From assembly GCA_904419005.1 (NCBI GenBank), contig CAJFQI010000003.1, forward strand, positions 31,504 to 95,503: a stretch of 64,000 bases of DNA, given 5' to 3'. Position numbers and translations under genes: made by a program. This DNA comes from Candidatus Avimonas faecium (GTDB lineage Bacteria; Bacillota; Clostridia; Oscillospirales; Acutalibacteraceae). The notes below the pieces were generated by a model. It was not told the DNA's origin. It made no database searches and worked only from the letters and a program-made list of their open reading frames with translations. Shown here piece by piece: positions 1 through 8,130 of the stretch; positions within the stretch are counted from its first letter, which is position 1; each line of letters begins with the position of its first letter.

Positions 1-944
1 GATATGGCGGCCACCTGGCCGTCAACGATATCAGCTTCTCGGTGGATGAAGGGGAGGTCGTCGGCTTCTTGGGGCCGAACGGCGCGGGAAAGTCCACCAC
101 CATGAACATCCTGACCGGCTACCTGTCGGCCAGCAGCGGCATGGCCAAGATCAACGGCTTTGATATTTTGGAGAAGCCGAACCAGGCCAAGGCCAGCATC
201 GGCTACCTGCCGGAGCAGCCGCCGCTGTATCTTGATATGACGGTGCGGGAATATCTGGATTTCATGTACGACCTGAAAAAATGCACCCTCAACCGCGGGA
301 CGCATATTGCGGAGATCTGCCGGCTGGTGAAAATCGAGAACGTGTACGGCCGGCTGATCAAGAACCTGTCCAAGGGCTACCGCCAGCGCGTCGGCCTGGC
401 CCAGGCGCTGATCGGCAACCCGCCGGTACTGATCCTGGACGAGCCGACCGTCGGCCTTGACCCGAACCAGATCATTGAGATCCGCACCCTGATCAAAAAC
501 CTGGGCAAGCACCATACCGTCATCCTATCCTCCCACATCCTGCAGGAGATTGAGGCGGTCTGCGACCGGATTATCATCATCAACCAGGGGGTACTCGTGG
601 CGGACGACACCGCGGCCAACCTGACCCGGAGGTATTCCAGCGACCGGCGCCTGCTCCTGCGGGTCGCAGGCGGGGAGGAAGACGTGCTGCACCTGCTCGA
701 ACGCGTCCCGGGGGTGGAGAACGCGGTTTCGCTCGGCGAAAAGGAACCGGGCGTCTTCGAATTTGCCATTACCCCGGCGGAGGGGCAGGACGTCCGGCGG
801 GAGATCTCCAGCCGCCTGGCCAGCCGCAACTGGATTATCATGGGGATGCGGTCTATGGAAATGACCCTGGAAGACGTGTTCGTGGCCCTGACCCGCGAAA
901 ACCTGTCGGCGGCCCGGAAACATAAGAAAGGAGGGCGCGCCTGA
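1..944 (+). CDS. ABC transporter ATP-binding protein, GldA-type (5' partial)
   Basis: ATPase subunit of an ABC-2 type transporter on the cytoplasmic membrane. The reading frame is open from base 3, so the true start lies before the window; the ATG at 42 falls inside the domain. Visible motifs are Walker A GPNGAGKST, the signature LSKGYRQR, Walker B VLILDEPTVGLDP and the switch His in LSSHIL. A C-terminal regulatory stretch of about 90 residues follows, as in GldA/NatA-like ATPases. Its stop overlaps the start of the next gene (TGATG), which points to translational coupling with the permease. Downstream come a GldG-like protein and a DUF4340 protein, the usual partners of this subfamily. The substrate is unknown. 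Confidence 0.93.
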   Translation, partial: YGGHLAVNDISFSVDEGEVVGFLGPNGAGKSTTMNILTGYLSASSGMAKINGFDILEKPNQAKASIGYLPEQPPLYLDMTVREYLDFMYDLKKCTLNRGTHIAEICRLVKIENVYGRLIKNLSKGYRQRVGLAQALIGNPPVLILDEPTVGLDPNQIIEIRTLIKNLGKHHTVILSSHILQEIEAVCDRIIIINQGVLVADDTAANLTRRYSSDRRLLLRVAGGEEDVLHLLERVPGVENAVSLGEKEPGVFEFAITPAEGQDVRREISSRLASRNWIIMGMRSMEMTLEDVFVALTRENLSAARKHKKGGRA

Positions 945-1651
945 TGGGTGCCGTATTCAAAAAGGAATTCAAGTCGTTTTTCACCTCCCCGGTCGGTTAC
1001 ATCCTGCTGGCGGTCATGACCTGCGCGTCCGGATTTTTCTTTTATGTGTTCAATGTGTTTAACTACAGCGCCGACCTGTCATATACGTTCAGCAACCTGT
1101 TTACGGTCGTGCTGCTGATCCTGCCGATCCTGACCATGAGGCTGTTCAGCGAGGAGAAAAGGCAGAAGACCGACCAGGCGCTGCTGACCTCGCCGGCCAG
1201 CCTGACCGGCATTGTGCTCGGCAAATTTTTTGCCGCGCTGCTGATGTTTGTGCTTTCGCTGGTGATCCTGCTGGTGTTCGCCGTAGTCATCGCCTTCCAG
1301 GTCACCCCGTCGTGGAGCGTGATTATCGGCAACTTCCTGGGCCTGATCCTGGTAGGCGGCCTGGTGATCTCGATCGGCCTGCTGATCTCAAGCCTGACCG
1401 AAAGCCAGCTCATTGCGGCGATCGGCACGCTGGGCATCTCGGTGGCGCTGATCATGATGGACAGCCTTTCCACGATCTTTTCAAGCATCCCGGCGGTGGG
1501 CACGGTGATCGATTTCCTGTCCGTCTCCCAGAAGTATACCGAATTCACCAGCGGGATCCTGAATTATGCTTACGTGATCTTTTTCCTGAGCATGCAGGCG
1601 CTGTTCGTGTTCCTGACCGTCCGCGTGCTGGACCGCAAGAGATGGAGCTGA
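944..1651 (+). CDS. ABC-2 type permease, GldF-like
   Basis: Membrane subunit partnering the upstream ATPase. The 235 residues hold about six hydrophobic segments: residues 14-36, 48-70, 96-120, 130-155, 160-185 and 205-228. The motif RLFSEEKRQKTDQALLTSP between the second and third segments is typical of the ABC-2 permeases annotated as GldF or NosY-like. The ATG overlaps the upstream stop by one base, with AAGGAGG nine bases before it. Gliding motility is not implied: the same module is common in non-gliding Firmicutes, where its cargo is not established. Confidence 0.9.
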   Translation: MGAVFKKEFKSFFTSPVGYILLAVMTCASGFFFYVFNVFNYSADLSYTFSNLFTVVLLILPILTMRLFSEEKRQKTDQALLTSPASLTGIVLGKFFAALLMFVLSLVILLVFAVVIAFQVTPSWSVIIGNFLGLILVGGLVISIGLLISSLTESQLIAAIGTLGISVALIMMDSLSTIFSSIPAVGTVIDFLSVSQKYTEFTSGILNYAYVIFFLSMQALFVFLTVRVLDRKRWS

Positions 1652-1724
1652 GCAGGCCGCTCGTCCCGGCCGCAGGGCCGGGAGATGCCGCGCATTGCCC
1701 ACCAATTCGGAAAGGAGCATGAGC

Positions 1725-3536
1725 TTGAAAAACGAAAATACGCCGGAGCGGGAGGAGCTGCGGGACAGCGACTCCCTGCCGGAAACGGAGAATAAAGACA
1801 CCCAGGCCGCGCCGGCGGCCGCCGAAGAGGCCGCCGGCGCCCCCGCCCCCTCGGAGGAAGCCGCGCAGGAGACGCCTGCGGAAAATCCCGCCGCACAGGA
1901 GGCCGAGGCGGCAGAGGATCTGGCCGCCGAAGAGCCGGCCGGGGAAAACGCCGGCGAAGAAGCCCCCGACGGGGCGGACGGCGAGGACCCGAAGGACAAA
2001 AAGAAAAAGAGCCGGAAGGAGCGGGTTAAAAAGGACACCCGCAAGCTGCGCTACGGCGGGATCGCCACCGCCCTGACGGTGGTGGTGATCGCCGTGGTCG
2101 TCCTGGTCAACGTGGTGGCGAATATCCTCAACGAACGGTTCCCGATCAACCTTGACCTGACGGCGGATAAGCTCTTCACCCTGGGCGATGAAAGCCGGGA
2201 GATCGTCAGCAGTGTCGATAAGGACGTGGAGATCGTCGTCTTCGCGGAGGAAAGCACGCTCGCCAACTCGTCGACCGATGGTACGGGCGCGATCCTCAAG
2301 CAGCTGCACGAGCTGCTCGGCCTGTACCAGTCCTACTCGGGCGGGAAAATCGACGTCACCTATGTCGACCTCAACAGCGATCCCACCCTGATGACCCGGT
2401 ACAGCGAGTACGAGGTCACCTCCTACGACGTGCTGTTCCTCTGCGGCGACCGGCATCAGAAGATCAGCATGAACGACATGTTCACCTACGACGAAACCTC
2501 GTATTATTACTATGGCACGCTGAATGTCACGGCTTCCAAGGTGGAGCAGATGATGGCTTCCAACCTGATGATGGTGACCTCCGACGAAACGCCGCAGGTC
2601 CTGTTCCTGACCGGCCACGGGGAGGACGCCTATGCGACGTCCGGCCTGAAGGCGCTGCTTGAGGTCAACAATTACGAGCCCGTCGACCTGGATATTACCG
2701 GGTCGGAGGAGTACAGCGACGAAGCGGTGATGGCGTTCATCGTCGCGCCGGAGGACGATTACAGCGACAGCGAGATTGAGGCCCTGCGCACCTGGCTGGA
2801 CAACGGCGGCAAGCGCGGCCGCCATCTGATGGTGCTGGTCAATTACGCGGCCAGCTGCCCGAACCTGTATGAGTTCCTGAGCGTGGAGTACGGCCTTGAG
2901 GTCACCGACAACCTGGTGCAGGAAACCGACGCCAACCGCGTGTATCAGATGAGCGCCTCCTATGTGTACGGGGATGTCGGCTCCAGCGATTACCTGGCCG
3001 ATATTGCCGGCTCCCGCGTGCTGATGCCGATCACTCGGCAGATCCTGCCCACCGCCGGCACCGACACCAACAGCTCGCTATTCAACACCTCGTTGCTCAC
3101 CTTCCCGGAGAGCGCCAAGCTGGTCCGGATGGCGGACGCGATCAAGGATCCGGACAATCCGGACCAGGAAGCGCCGGAACCTTTTGATGCAGACGAATAC
3201 CCGATTGTGGGCGGCGCTATGGCCACCAGCTGGATCTACGACAGCGACAACAACCGGATTGAGACCAACGTGATCGTGCTGGGCAGCAGCGCGATGGCCT
3301 ATGAAACGATTACCGGCATGAGCACGGTGGAAAACGAAGCGTTCCTGCTGGGCCTGACCAACGGGATCACCGGCAACGAGAACCCGGTGGATATCTCCAA
3401 CAAGCCGCTCCAGCAGACCTCGCTGGAATTCACCACCGCGCAGCAGAACATCTTCTTCTTTGTGTTTGTGGTTGCGGTTCCCCTCGTGATCCTGATCGTG
3501 TGCCTGGTGGTCTTCCTCAGGAGGAGGCGTCTATGA
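1725..3536 (+). CDS. GldG-family ABC transporter-associated protein
   Basis: Large extracytoplasmic component encoded with GldA/GldF-type subunits. The first ~100 residues are unusually rich in Ala, Glu and Pro and probably disordered. A membrane segment follows, then the conserved start of the GldG domain (NLDLTADKLFTLGDES), an alpha/beta body, and a C-terminal membrane anchor ending in RRRRL. Start choice: AAAGGAG at 1711-1717 lies one base before ATG 1719 but seven bases before TTG 1725, so the TTG is preferred. The stop overlaps the next ATG (ATGA). The long acidic N-terminal extension is odd for the family and sits on the cytoplasmic side in the simplest topology. A periplasmic-type binding role is inference. 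Confidence 0.85.
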   Translation: MKNENTPEREELRDSDSLPETENKDTQAAPAAAEEAAGAPAPSEEAAQETPAENPAAQEAEAAEDLAAEEPAGENAGEEAPDGADGEDPKDKKKKSRKERVKKDTRKLRYGGIATALTVVVIAVVVLVNVVANILNERFPINLDLTADKLFTLGDESREIVSSVDKDVEIVVFAEESTLANSSTDGTGAILKQLHELLGLYQSYSGGKIDVTYVDLNSDPTLMTRYSEYEVTSYDVLFLCGDRHQKISMNDMFTYDETSYYYYGTLNVTASKVEQMMASNLMMVTSDETPQVLFLTGHGEDAYATSGLKALLEVNNYEPVDLDITGSEEYSDEAVMAFIVAPEDDYSDSEIEALRTWLDNGGKRGRHLMVLVNYAASCPNLYEFLSVEYGLEVTDNLVQETDANRVYQMSASYVYGDVGSSDYLADIAGSRVLMPITRQILPTAGTDTNSSLFNTSLLTFPESAKLVRMADAIKDPDNPDQEAPEPFDADEYPIVGGAMATSWIYDSDNNRIETNVIVLGSSAMAYETITGMSTVENEAFLLGLTNGITGNENPVDISNKPLQQTSLEFTTAQQNIFFFVFVVAVPLVILIVCLVVFLRRRRL

Positions 3537-5056
3537 GCAAGCAGATCCGTACGTTACTCATCGCTGGGGTGGCCGTCCTCGTGCTGGTCGCCCTGCTGCT
3601 GGGCCTTCTCTTCCTCCTGCCGGGCGGGGAGGAGGAAGAGGAGTCCTCTTCCTCCAGCGATACGTCGATTACCCTGCTTGATAAATCGACCGACGAAAAC
3701 GGCGATACCGTCAGCGACCCCGTCAGCCAGGCGGTGGTCAGCCAGGGCGGCGCCTCTTACACCATCGCCCCCGACGAGGAGGGCGAGATGCGGGTCGTGG
3801 GCTTTGACGACCTGCCGGTGAACACTTCGGCCGTCAGTGCCATGTCCAGAAGCTTTGCTACGATCGCCGCAACCCGCAAGGTGGCGGATACCTCCGAAAA
3901 CGAAGCGGACTTCGGCTTGGACGAGCCGCAGGCGACCGCGGAAATCACCTACGCCGACGGCACGGTGGCCACGGCCGAGCTGGGTGACGAGACCCCGCTT
4001 GAGGACGGCTACTATTTCCGCCTGAGCACGCAGGAGGGGATCTATATCGTAGGTACCACCCTGGGCAGCCGGATGCTGGATAAGGCGGAAGCCTATGTCG
4101 GCACCTCGCTGATCGTCGCCCCCTCAACCAGGGAGGACGACGAGAACGGCCAGGCGGTGGTATACGGGATGAGCCTGAGCGGCGCCGTCCGCTCGTCCAA
4201 GCCCTTCTCCGTACGCCTTTATGAAGAGGGCGACCCGGCAAGCCTGAGCAGCTTCGGCTATGTGATCGACTCCCCGAGCATGGCGGGCGTCAGCCAGAAT
4301 CAGGATGTGCAGTCCCTGTTTTCCAGCGCCACCTCCCTCAGCGCGGCGGGCACCGAAAAGGCCCATCCCACGTCGGAGGATCTGGCGGAATACGGCCTGG
4401 ATAACCCGTACTCGGTGTGCGAGCTGACCCTGGCCATCCAGAGCAGCAGCACCGACGAGGACGACAACACGGTCATCATCTACTACAACAAGACCAAGCA
4501 CACCATCCGGCTGGGGGATAAAAACGACGACGGCTATTATTACGCCCTGGTTGACGATTACGACGCGGTGTTCCTGGTGAGCGCTTCCTCCGTGCCGTGG
4601 GCGGAGGCGCAGTATGCGGATGTCGTCAACACCTTCCTGTTCTCCAACAACATTGTCGACGTGGCGTCGATTAGCCTGACGGCGGACGGGAAAGAAACCA
4701 CCTTTGAGCTCGAGCATTTCCCGGATGCGGAAAGCAACGACGAGAAGCTGACCGTCACGGTCAACGGCACCGTCTACCCGACCGGCGATTTCCGTTCCCT
4801 GTACCAGGTGTTTATGCAGGTGGAGCGGTATGGGGAGACCGACGAGACTCCCGCCGGGGATCCGGATGTGGTGTTTACCGTCAACCTGAGCGATGACAGC
4901 ACCCCGGATGTGGTGGCCAGGTTCTATAAGCAGAGCGCCAGCGTGTATATCTGCGCGATAGAAGGCGGCGACACCTATACCGTCAAGGCCAGCGACGTGC
5001 AGAACATGCTTACCCAGGTGCAGCGGTATCTCAACGGGGAAGAGGTAGACAACTGA
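3533..5056 (+). CDS. DUF4340 domain-containing membrane-anchored protein
   Basis: Last gene of the ABC operon. It has an N-terminal membrane segment (about residues 7-29), a short Glu/Ser-rich linker, then repeated beta-rich DUF4340-like units. Two of these carry the similar phrases EADFGLDEPQATAEITYADG and DLAEYGLDNPYSVCELTL. The ATG overlaps the previous stop by four bases and is preceded by AGGAGGAGG. DUF4340 proteins are regularly found next to GldG proteins, so a shared complex outside the membrane is likely. The molecular function is unknown. A strong terminator follows about 60 bases after the stop. Confidence 0.87.
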   Translation: MSKQIRTLLIAGVAVLVLVALLLGLLFLLPGGEEEEESSSSSDTSITLLDKSTDENGDTVSDPVSQAVVSQGGASYTIAPDEEGEMRVVGFDDLPVNTSAVSAMSRSFATIAATRKVADTSENEADFGLDEPQATAEITYADGTVATAELGDETPLEDGYYFRLSTQEGIYIVGTTLGSRMLDKAEAYVGTSLIVAPSTREDDENGQAVVYGMSLSGAVRSSKPFSVRLYEEGDPASLSSFGYVIDSPSMAGVSQNQDVQSLFSSATSLSAAGTEKAHPTSEDLAEYGLDNPYSVCELTLAIQSSSTDEDDNTVIIYYNKTKHTIRLGDKNDDGYYYALVDDYDAVFLVSASSVPWAEAQYADVVNTFLFSNNIVDVASISLTADGKETTFELEHFPDAESNDEKLTVTVNGTVYPTGDFRSLYQVFMQVERYGETDETPAGDPDVVFTVNLSDDSTPDVVARFYKQSASVYICAIEGGDTYTVKASDVQNMLTQVQRYLNGEEVDN

Positions 5057-5114
5057 CCCTATCCCCGCCCGGCGCCGGGGATATCCCGCCGGCTGCCGCA
5101 TGTTGTAAAGCACA

Positions 5115-5154
5115 AAAGGCCCCCTCTTTTGCCTTGGCAAAAGAGGGGGCCTTT
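5115..5154 (+). terminator. Rho-independent terminator of the GldA-DUF4340 operon
   Basis: A 16-bp perfect stem (AAAGGCCCCCTCTTTT with its complement) closes on an 8-base loop, about 60 bases after the DUF4340 stop. Confidence 0.88.
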
Positions 5155-5390
5155 GCGGTCCGGCGGCCCGGAACAGGACTAGCGCTTCTTATGCCGCGGC
5201 GCGCTTTCCGCGCTCTGCGGCCGATAGAGGACTAGCCGATGGGGAACGGGCCTTTCTCCTGAGCGGAGGCGCACCGCGCATCCCTTCGGTGAGTCGGCTT
5301 GCGCACAGTCCGGCCGCCCTTTCCCCGCGCAGGGGATGTGTGCCTCCTCCCTTGGCGGCTTCTCCATGTGTTCCGGCGGCCCCAGGATCG

Positions 5391-6233
5391 TTATCGCGCC
5401 GGCGCGGTCGGCTCCTTGTTTACCTGCTTGCGGTAGCAAAAGACGTCTTTACCGAAGCTGCCGACATAGTGCCTTTCCTGCCAGCCGCGGCGGAGCAGTT
5501 CCCCGTTCCGCATTATGTCGCGCTCCGAATCCCCGGGGCAGTCTAGCAGCCAGCCCCCCGGCCGGCAGACCCGGGTCAGCTCCGCGATTTCCCGGTCGAA
5601 ATCGTCGCCGACGACATGACCGGACATCACCACGTCAAAGGTGTCGTCCGGAAAGGGCAAGGCGTCCGCAAAGCCGTCCAAAACCCGGACGTTGCGGATC
5701 CCCTGCTGCTGGGCCTTGTCGCGCATAAATTCCCGGAGCGTCCCTACCGGCTCGCTCGCATACACCCAGGCGGCCTTTTCCGCGGCGGCAAACGCCAGGC
5801 GGCCGGAGCCGGCCCCGACGTCAAGGACGATCTTCCCCGTGAGGTCTGCCAATTCAAACAGGCGCTGCTTATCCCATCCCCGGATAAAGTCGCAGTGCTC
5901 CGCCATTTCCTCCGGCGTGGTATAGATCGTAAAATCCTCCACGCCGAGCAGGACGTACTTTTCGGCTTCCCGGACCTGTCGGGCACCGGCGTCCGCGGGG
6001 GCGCCGCGGACCAGTTCCCGCACCTGCGGCGCGCATTCCGGGCATCGGCGGGCGAGGTACCACGCGACGGCAGGGTTTGCCTTGAGCGCAATCCCCATGC
6101 ACGCCCGCCATTTGTCCTTATCGTCGCCCCATCCGCCCCAGCGGAGCATCAAGCGGATCTGAAACCGTTCCAAGAGAAGGCAACTGTTGAACGAATAGGC
6201 CTCCGGGTCAATCCAATGCAAAGATAACGGCAT
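5391..6233 (-). CDS. Class I SAM-dependent methyltransferase
   Basis: Predicted cytoplasmic methyltransferase of 280 residues. The SAM-binding motif I is VLDVGAGSGRLA (about 135-146). The acidic end of beta 2 is YASEP, motif II is DTFDVVMSGHVV, and a late RPGG turn follows. These fit the Methyltransf_11/25 fold. The N-terminal ~120 residues are helical with a CPEC pair and may recognise the substrate, which I cannot name. The start has GGAGG five bases upstream. The gene is monocistronic. A short ORF with its own ribosome site and competing inverted repeats lie just upstream (see the entry at 6258-6314), so attenuation-type control is possible. It does not carry Erm or Cfr hallmarks. Confidence 0.85.
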   Translation of the reverse strand: MPLSLHWIDPEAYSFNSCLLLERFQIRLMLRWGGWGDDKDKWRACMGIALKANPAVAWYLARRCPECAPQVRELVRGAPADAGARQVREAEKYVLLGVEDFTIYTTPEEMAEHCDFIRGWDKQRLFELADLTGKIVLDVGAGSGRLAFAAAEKAAWVYASEPVGTLREFMRDKAQQQGIRNVRVLDGFADALPFPDDTFDVVMSGHVVGDDFDREIAELTRVCRPGGWLLDCPGDSERDIMRNGELLRRGWQERHYVGSFGKDVFCYRKQVNKEPTAPAR

Positions 6234-6257
6234 ACAATCCTCCGGCTTTCTGGAGGG

Positions 6258-6314
6258 CTATTTTCTGTCCGCCCTCCTTACGATGGTTTTGACGGTCAGG
6301 ACCGCGTATTTCAT
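6258..6314 (-). CDS. Possible 18-residue leader peptide before the methyltransferase
   Basis: A short ORF (MKYAVLTVKTIVRRADRK) starts eight bases after AGAAAGGG and ends 24 bases before the methyltransferase ATG. Its last codons contain GGAGGGC (6271-6277), which can pair with GCCCTCC (6252-6258). That segment can alternatively pair with the methyltransferase Shine-Dalgarno GGAGG (6239-6243). The arrangement resembles translational attenuation. It could also be chance in a purine-rich leader. Confidence 0.4.
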   Translation of the reverse strand: MKYAVLTVKTIVRRADRK

Positions 6315-6578
6315 CTTCAACACCCTTTCTATACAAGATTACGCGGGTATGCGGGGCGCTTTACGGCGCGCCCGCGGCATCCGCTAGGCAATTATACCGC
6401 GAATACGATAAAAAAGAAAGTAATATAATAATTTTTTATGCATTTTATTACAAAAACGGCGCATAGCTTCGACTCCCCGATGGAGCGCATGGGCCAAGGA
6501 GGCCGGCCCTCCGAAAAGGAGCGGGCGCCCGCTCCCCCGATCATCCCCGGTTCCCCGCCCGAAAAAGCCGCCGGAGGG

Positions 6579-6608
6579 TTGCGCAAAGAGGGGCGGGCGG
6601 GATATAAT
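6579..6608 (+). promoter_or_regulatory. Predicted sigma-A promoter for the glycosyltransferase
   Basis: TTGCGC, 18-base spacer, TATAAT. It predicts a leader of about 270 bases before the glycosyltransferase ATG. Confidence 0.65.
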
Positions 6609-6757
6609 AAGCGGTATACAAAATGCCCCTGGATCGCCGCCGCCCTGTCCGAGCGGAACCGGCGGAGAGAGGCAAGCGCGCCGCGGCGGGTGCGGGCACA
6701 GGCCGGAGGCTCCGGACGAAAAGGGAAAATGCCGAAAAGGGCAGAAAAACACAGGGG

Positions 6758-6797
6758 CACAGAGAAGCACAAAGAAGCACAAAGAAGTACAGAGAAG
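6758..6797 (+). repeat. Four 10-bp tandem repeats in a leader
   Basis: Four consecutive 10-base units of the pattern yACArAGAAG (CACAGAGAAG, CACAAAGAAG twice, TACAGAGAAG) lie in the untranslated leader of the glycosyltransferase. Confidence 0.85.
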
Positions 6798-6887
6798 CGC
6801 CGGGGCCCGCAAGGGGGCGGAAGGCTCGCGCCGAGCCTTTCCTGCGGAGCGGCATGGAAAACGGAAAAAGACAGGGGAGAAAAGCCG

Positions 6888-8015
6888 ATGAAGGTATTGA
6901 TGGTCCCGTCCTGGTACCCGACGCCGGGCGCGCCGCTGCTGGGCACGTTTTATAAGGAGCAGGCGGAGGCGCTGGCCGAGCGCGGGGTGGAGATGGCGGT
7001 CGCCCATGTCAGCGTGGGCGGGGACTTCCGCCCCTCCCACAACGGTATCCGGCGGCAGGAGGTCAACGGGGTGCTGGCCTATGTCTACACCCGTCCCAAC
7101 CTCACCCCCCGCTGGGAGGGGGGGCGCTGCTGGCAGCGTACCCGGATGCTCGAGGCGCTCTACCGGCGGATTGAGAGGGAATGGGGGCGGCCGGACGTGG
7201 TCAACCTGCGCTCCTCCCTGCACGGGTACGAGGCCATGGCCCTCTGCCGCCGGCACGGCCTGCCCCTCTTTTTTATGGAGCATTCCTCCTATGTCTTAAC
7301 CGAGCCGGCGGACAGCCCGGCGGTGCGGCGGCTCCACGCGGTCATGAAGGCCGCCCGGGTCAACGCCTGCGTCAGCAGCGCCCTGCAAAGGGTGATGGAG
7401 CCCGCGGGCGAAACCCGCGTCATCCCCGACCCCGTGGACGGGCGCGCCTTTTATCCCAAGGAGACCCCGCCGCGGGAGGCGTTCACCTTCCGGGCGATGG
7501 GCCAGCTCCGGCCGATCAAGGGGTACGACACCCTGATCCGCGCGTTTGCCCTGCTGAAAAAGCGGAGCGCCCGCCCCCTGCGGCTGGAGATCGCCGGCGC
7601 GGGCGGGATGCGGGAAAGCCTGCAGGCGCAGATTGACGAGGCGAGGCTCGGCGGGGACTGCCGCCTGGTCGGGACGGTCCCCCGGGAGCAGGCGGTGGAT
7701 TTCATGAACGGGTGCGACTGCTTTGTCTGCTCCTCCCGGGTGGAGACGCTCTCCTGCGTGCTCAACGAAGCGGCGGCCTGCGGCAAGCCGGTCATCAGCA
7801 CCCGCTGCGGCGGCCCGCTGGATATCGTGACCGAGGAGACCGGCCTGCTCGTCCCGGTGGACGACCCCGGGGCCATGGCGGACGCCATGCAAAGGATGAC
7901 CGAAACCGCGGCGTCGTATGACCCGGCCCGCATCCGCGCCCAGACTCTGGAACGCTTTGGGCGGGATACCGTGTGCGAGCGGCTGATCGCCGCCTGCCGG
8001 GATGCGGCCCGCTGA
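6888..8015 (+). CDS. GT4-family glycosyltransferase
   Basis: Retaining glycosyltransferase with two Rossmann domains, 375 residues, probably acting at the inner face of the membrane on a glycan or lipid acceptor. The N-terminus has the donor/acceptor loop VPSWYPTPGAPLLGTF. The C-terminal domain starts near RPIKGYDTLIRAF and carries the EX7E motif (E-TLSCVLN-E) followed by AACGKPVISTRCGG, the nucleotide-sugar site of GT4 enzymes. The start is ATG with AGGGGAGA seven bases upstream. The frame extends far upstream, but that part is repetitive and unlike the family. No other capsule or glycolipid genes are adjacent, so the acceptor cannot be inferred. Confidence 0.9.
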   Translation: MKVLMVPSWYPTPGAPLLGTFYKEQAEALAERGVEMAVAHVSVGGDFRPSHNGIRRQEVNGVLAYVYTRPNLTPRWEGGRCWQRTRMLEALYRRIEREWGRPDVVNLRSSLHGYEAMALCRRHGLPLFFMEHSSYVLTEPADSPAVRRLHAVMKAARVNACVSSALQRVMEPAGETRVIPDPVDGRAFYPKETPPREAFTFRAMGQLRPIKGYDTLIRAFALLKKRSARPLRLEIAGAGGMRESLQAQIDEARLGGDCRLVGTVPREQAVDFMNGCDCFVCSSRVETLSCVLNEAAACGKPVISTRCGGPLDIVTEETGLLVPVDDPGAMADAMQRMTETAASYDPARIRAQTLERFGRDTVCERLIAACRDAAR

Positions 8016-8130
8016 TTTTTCCCGGCCCGTAGGCATATACATGCCGTGGGAGGGCCGCCGCCCCGCCGGCAAGGCCCGGCGCGGCCATAGAGGTTCCTTA
8101 CCATATTCATTGAAAAAGGAGTCGGTGACG

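Larger units (their letters stand above)
6315..6887. other. Divergent intergenic region, methyltransferase / glycosyltransferase
   Basis: A TATAAT on the minus strand (6391-6396) could serve the methyltransferase leader, with only a weak -35. An AT-rich patch covers roughly 6400-6460. The plus strand has the glycosyltransferase promoter and a 270-base leader. No convincing gene is seen. Confidence 0.5.

Noticed and set aside
1545..2825. Long minus-strand frame opposite the GldF/GldG genes
   Set aside because: It is a shadow of GC-rich codon usage; the plus-strand proteins have clear families.
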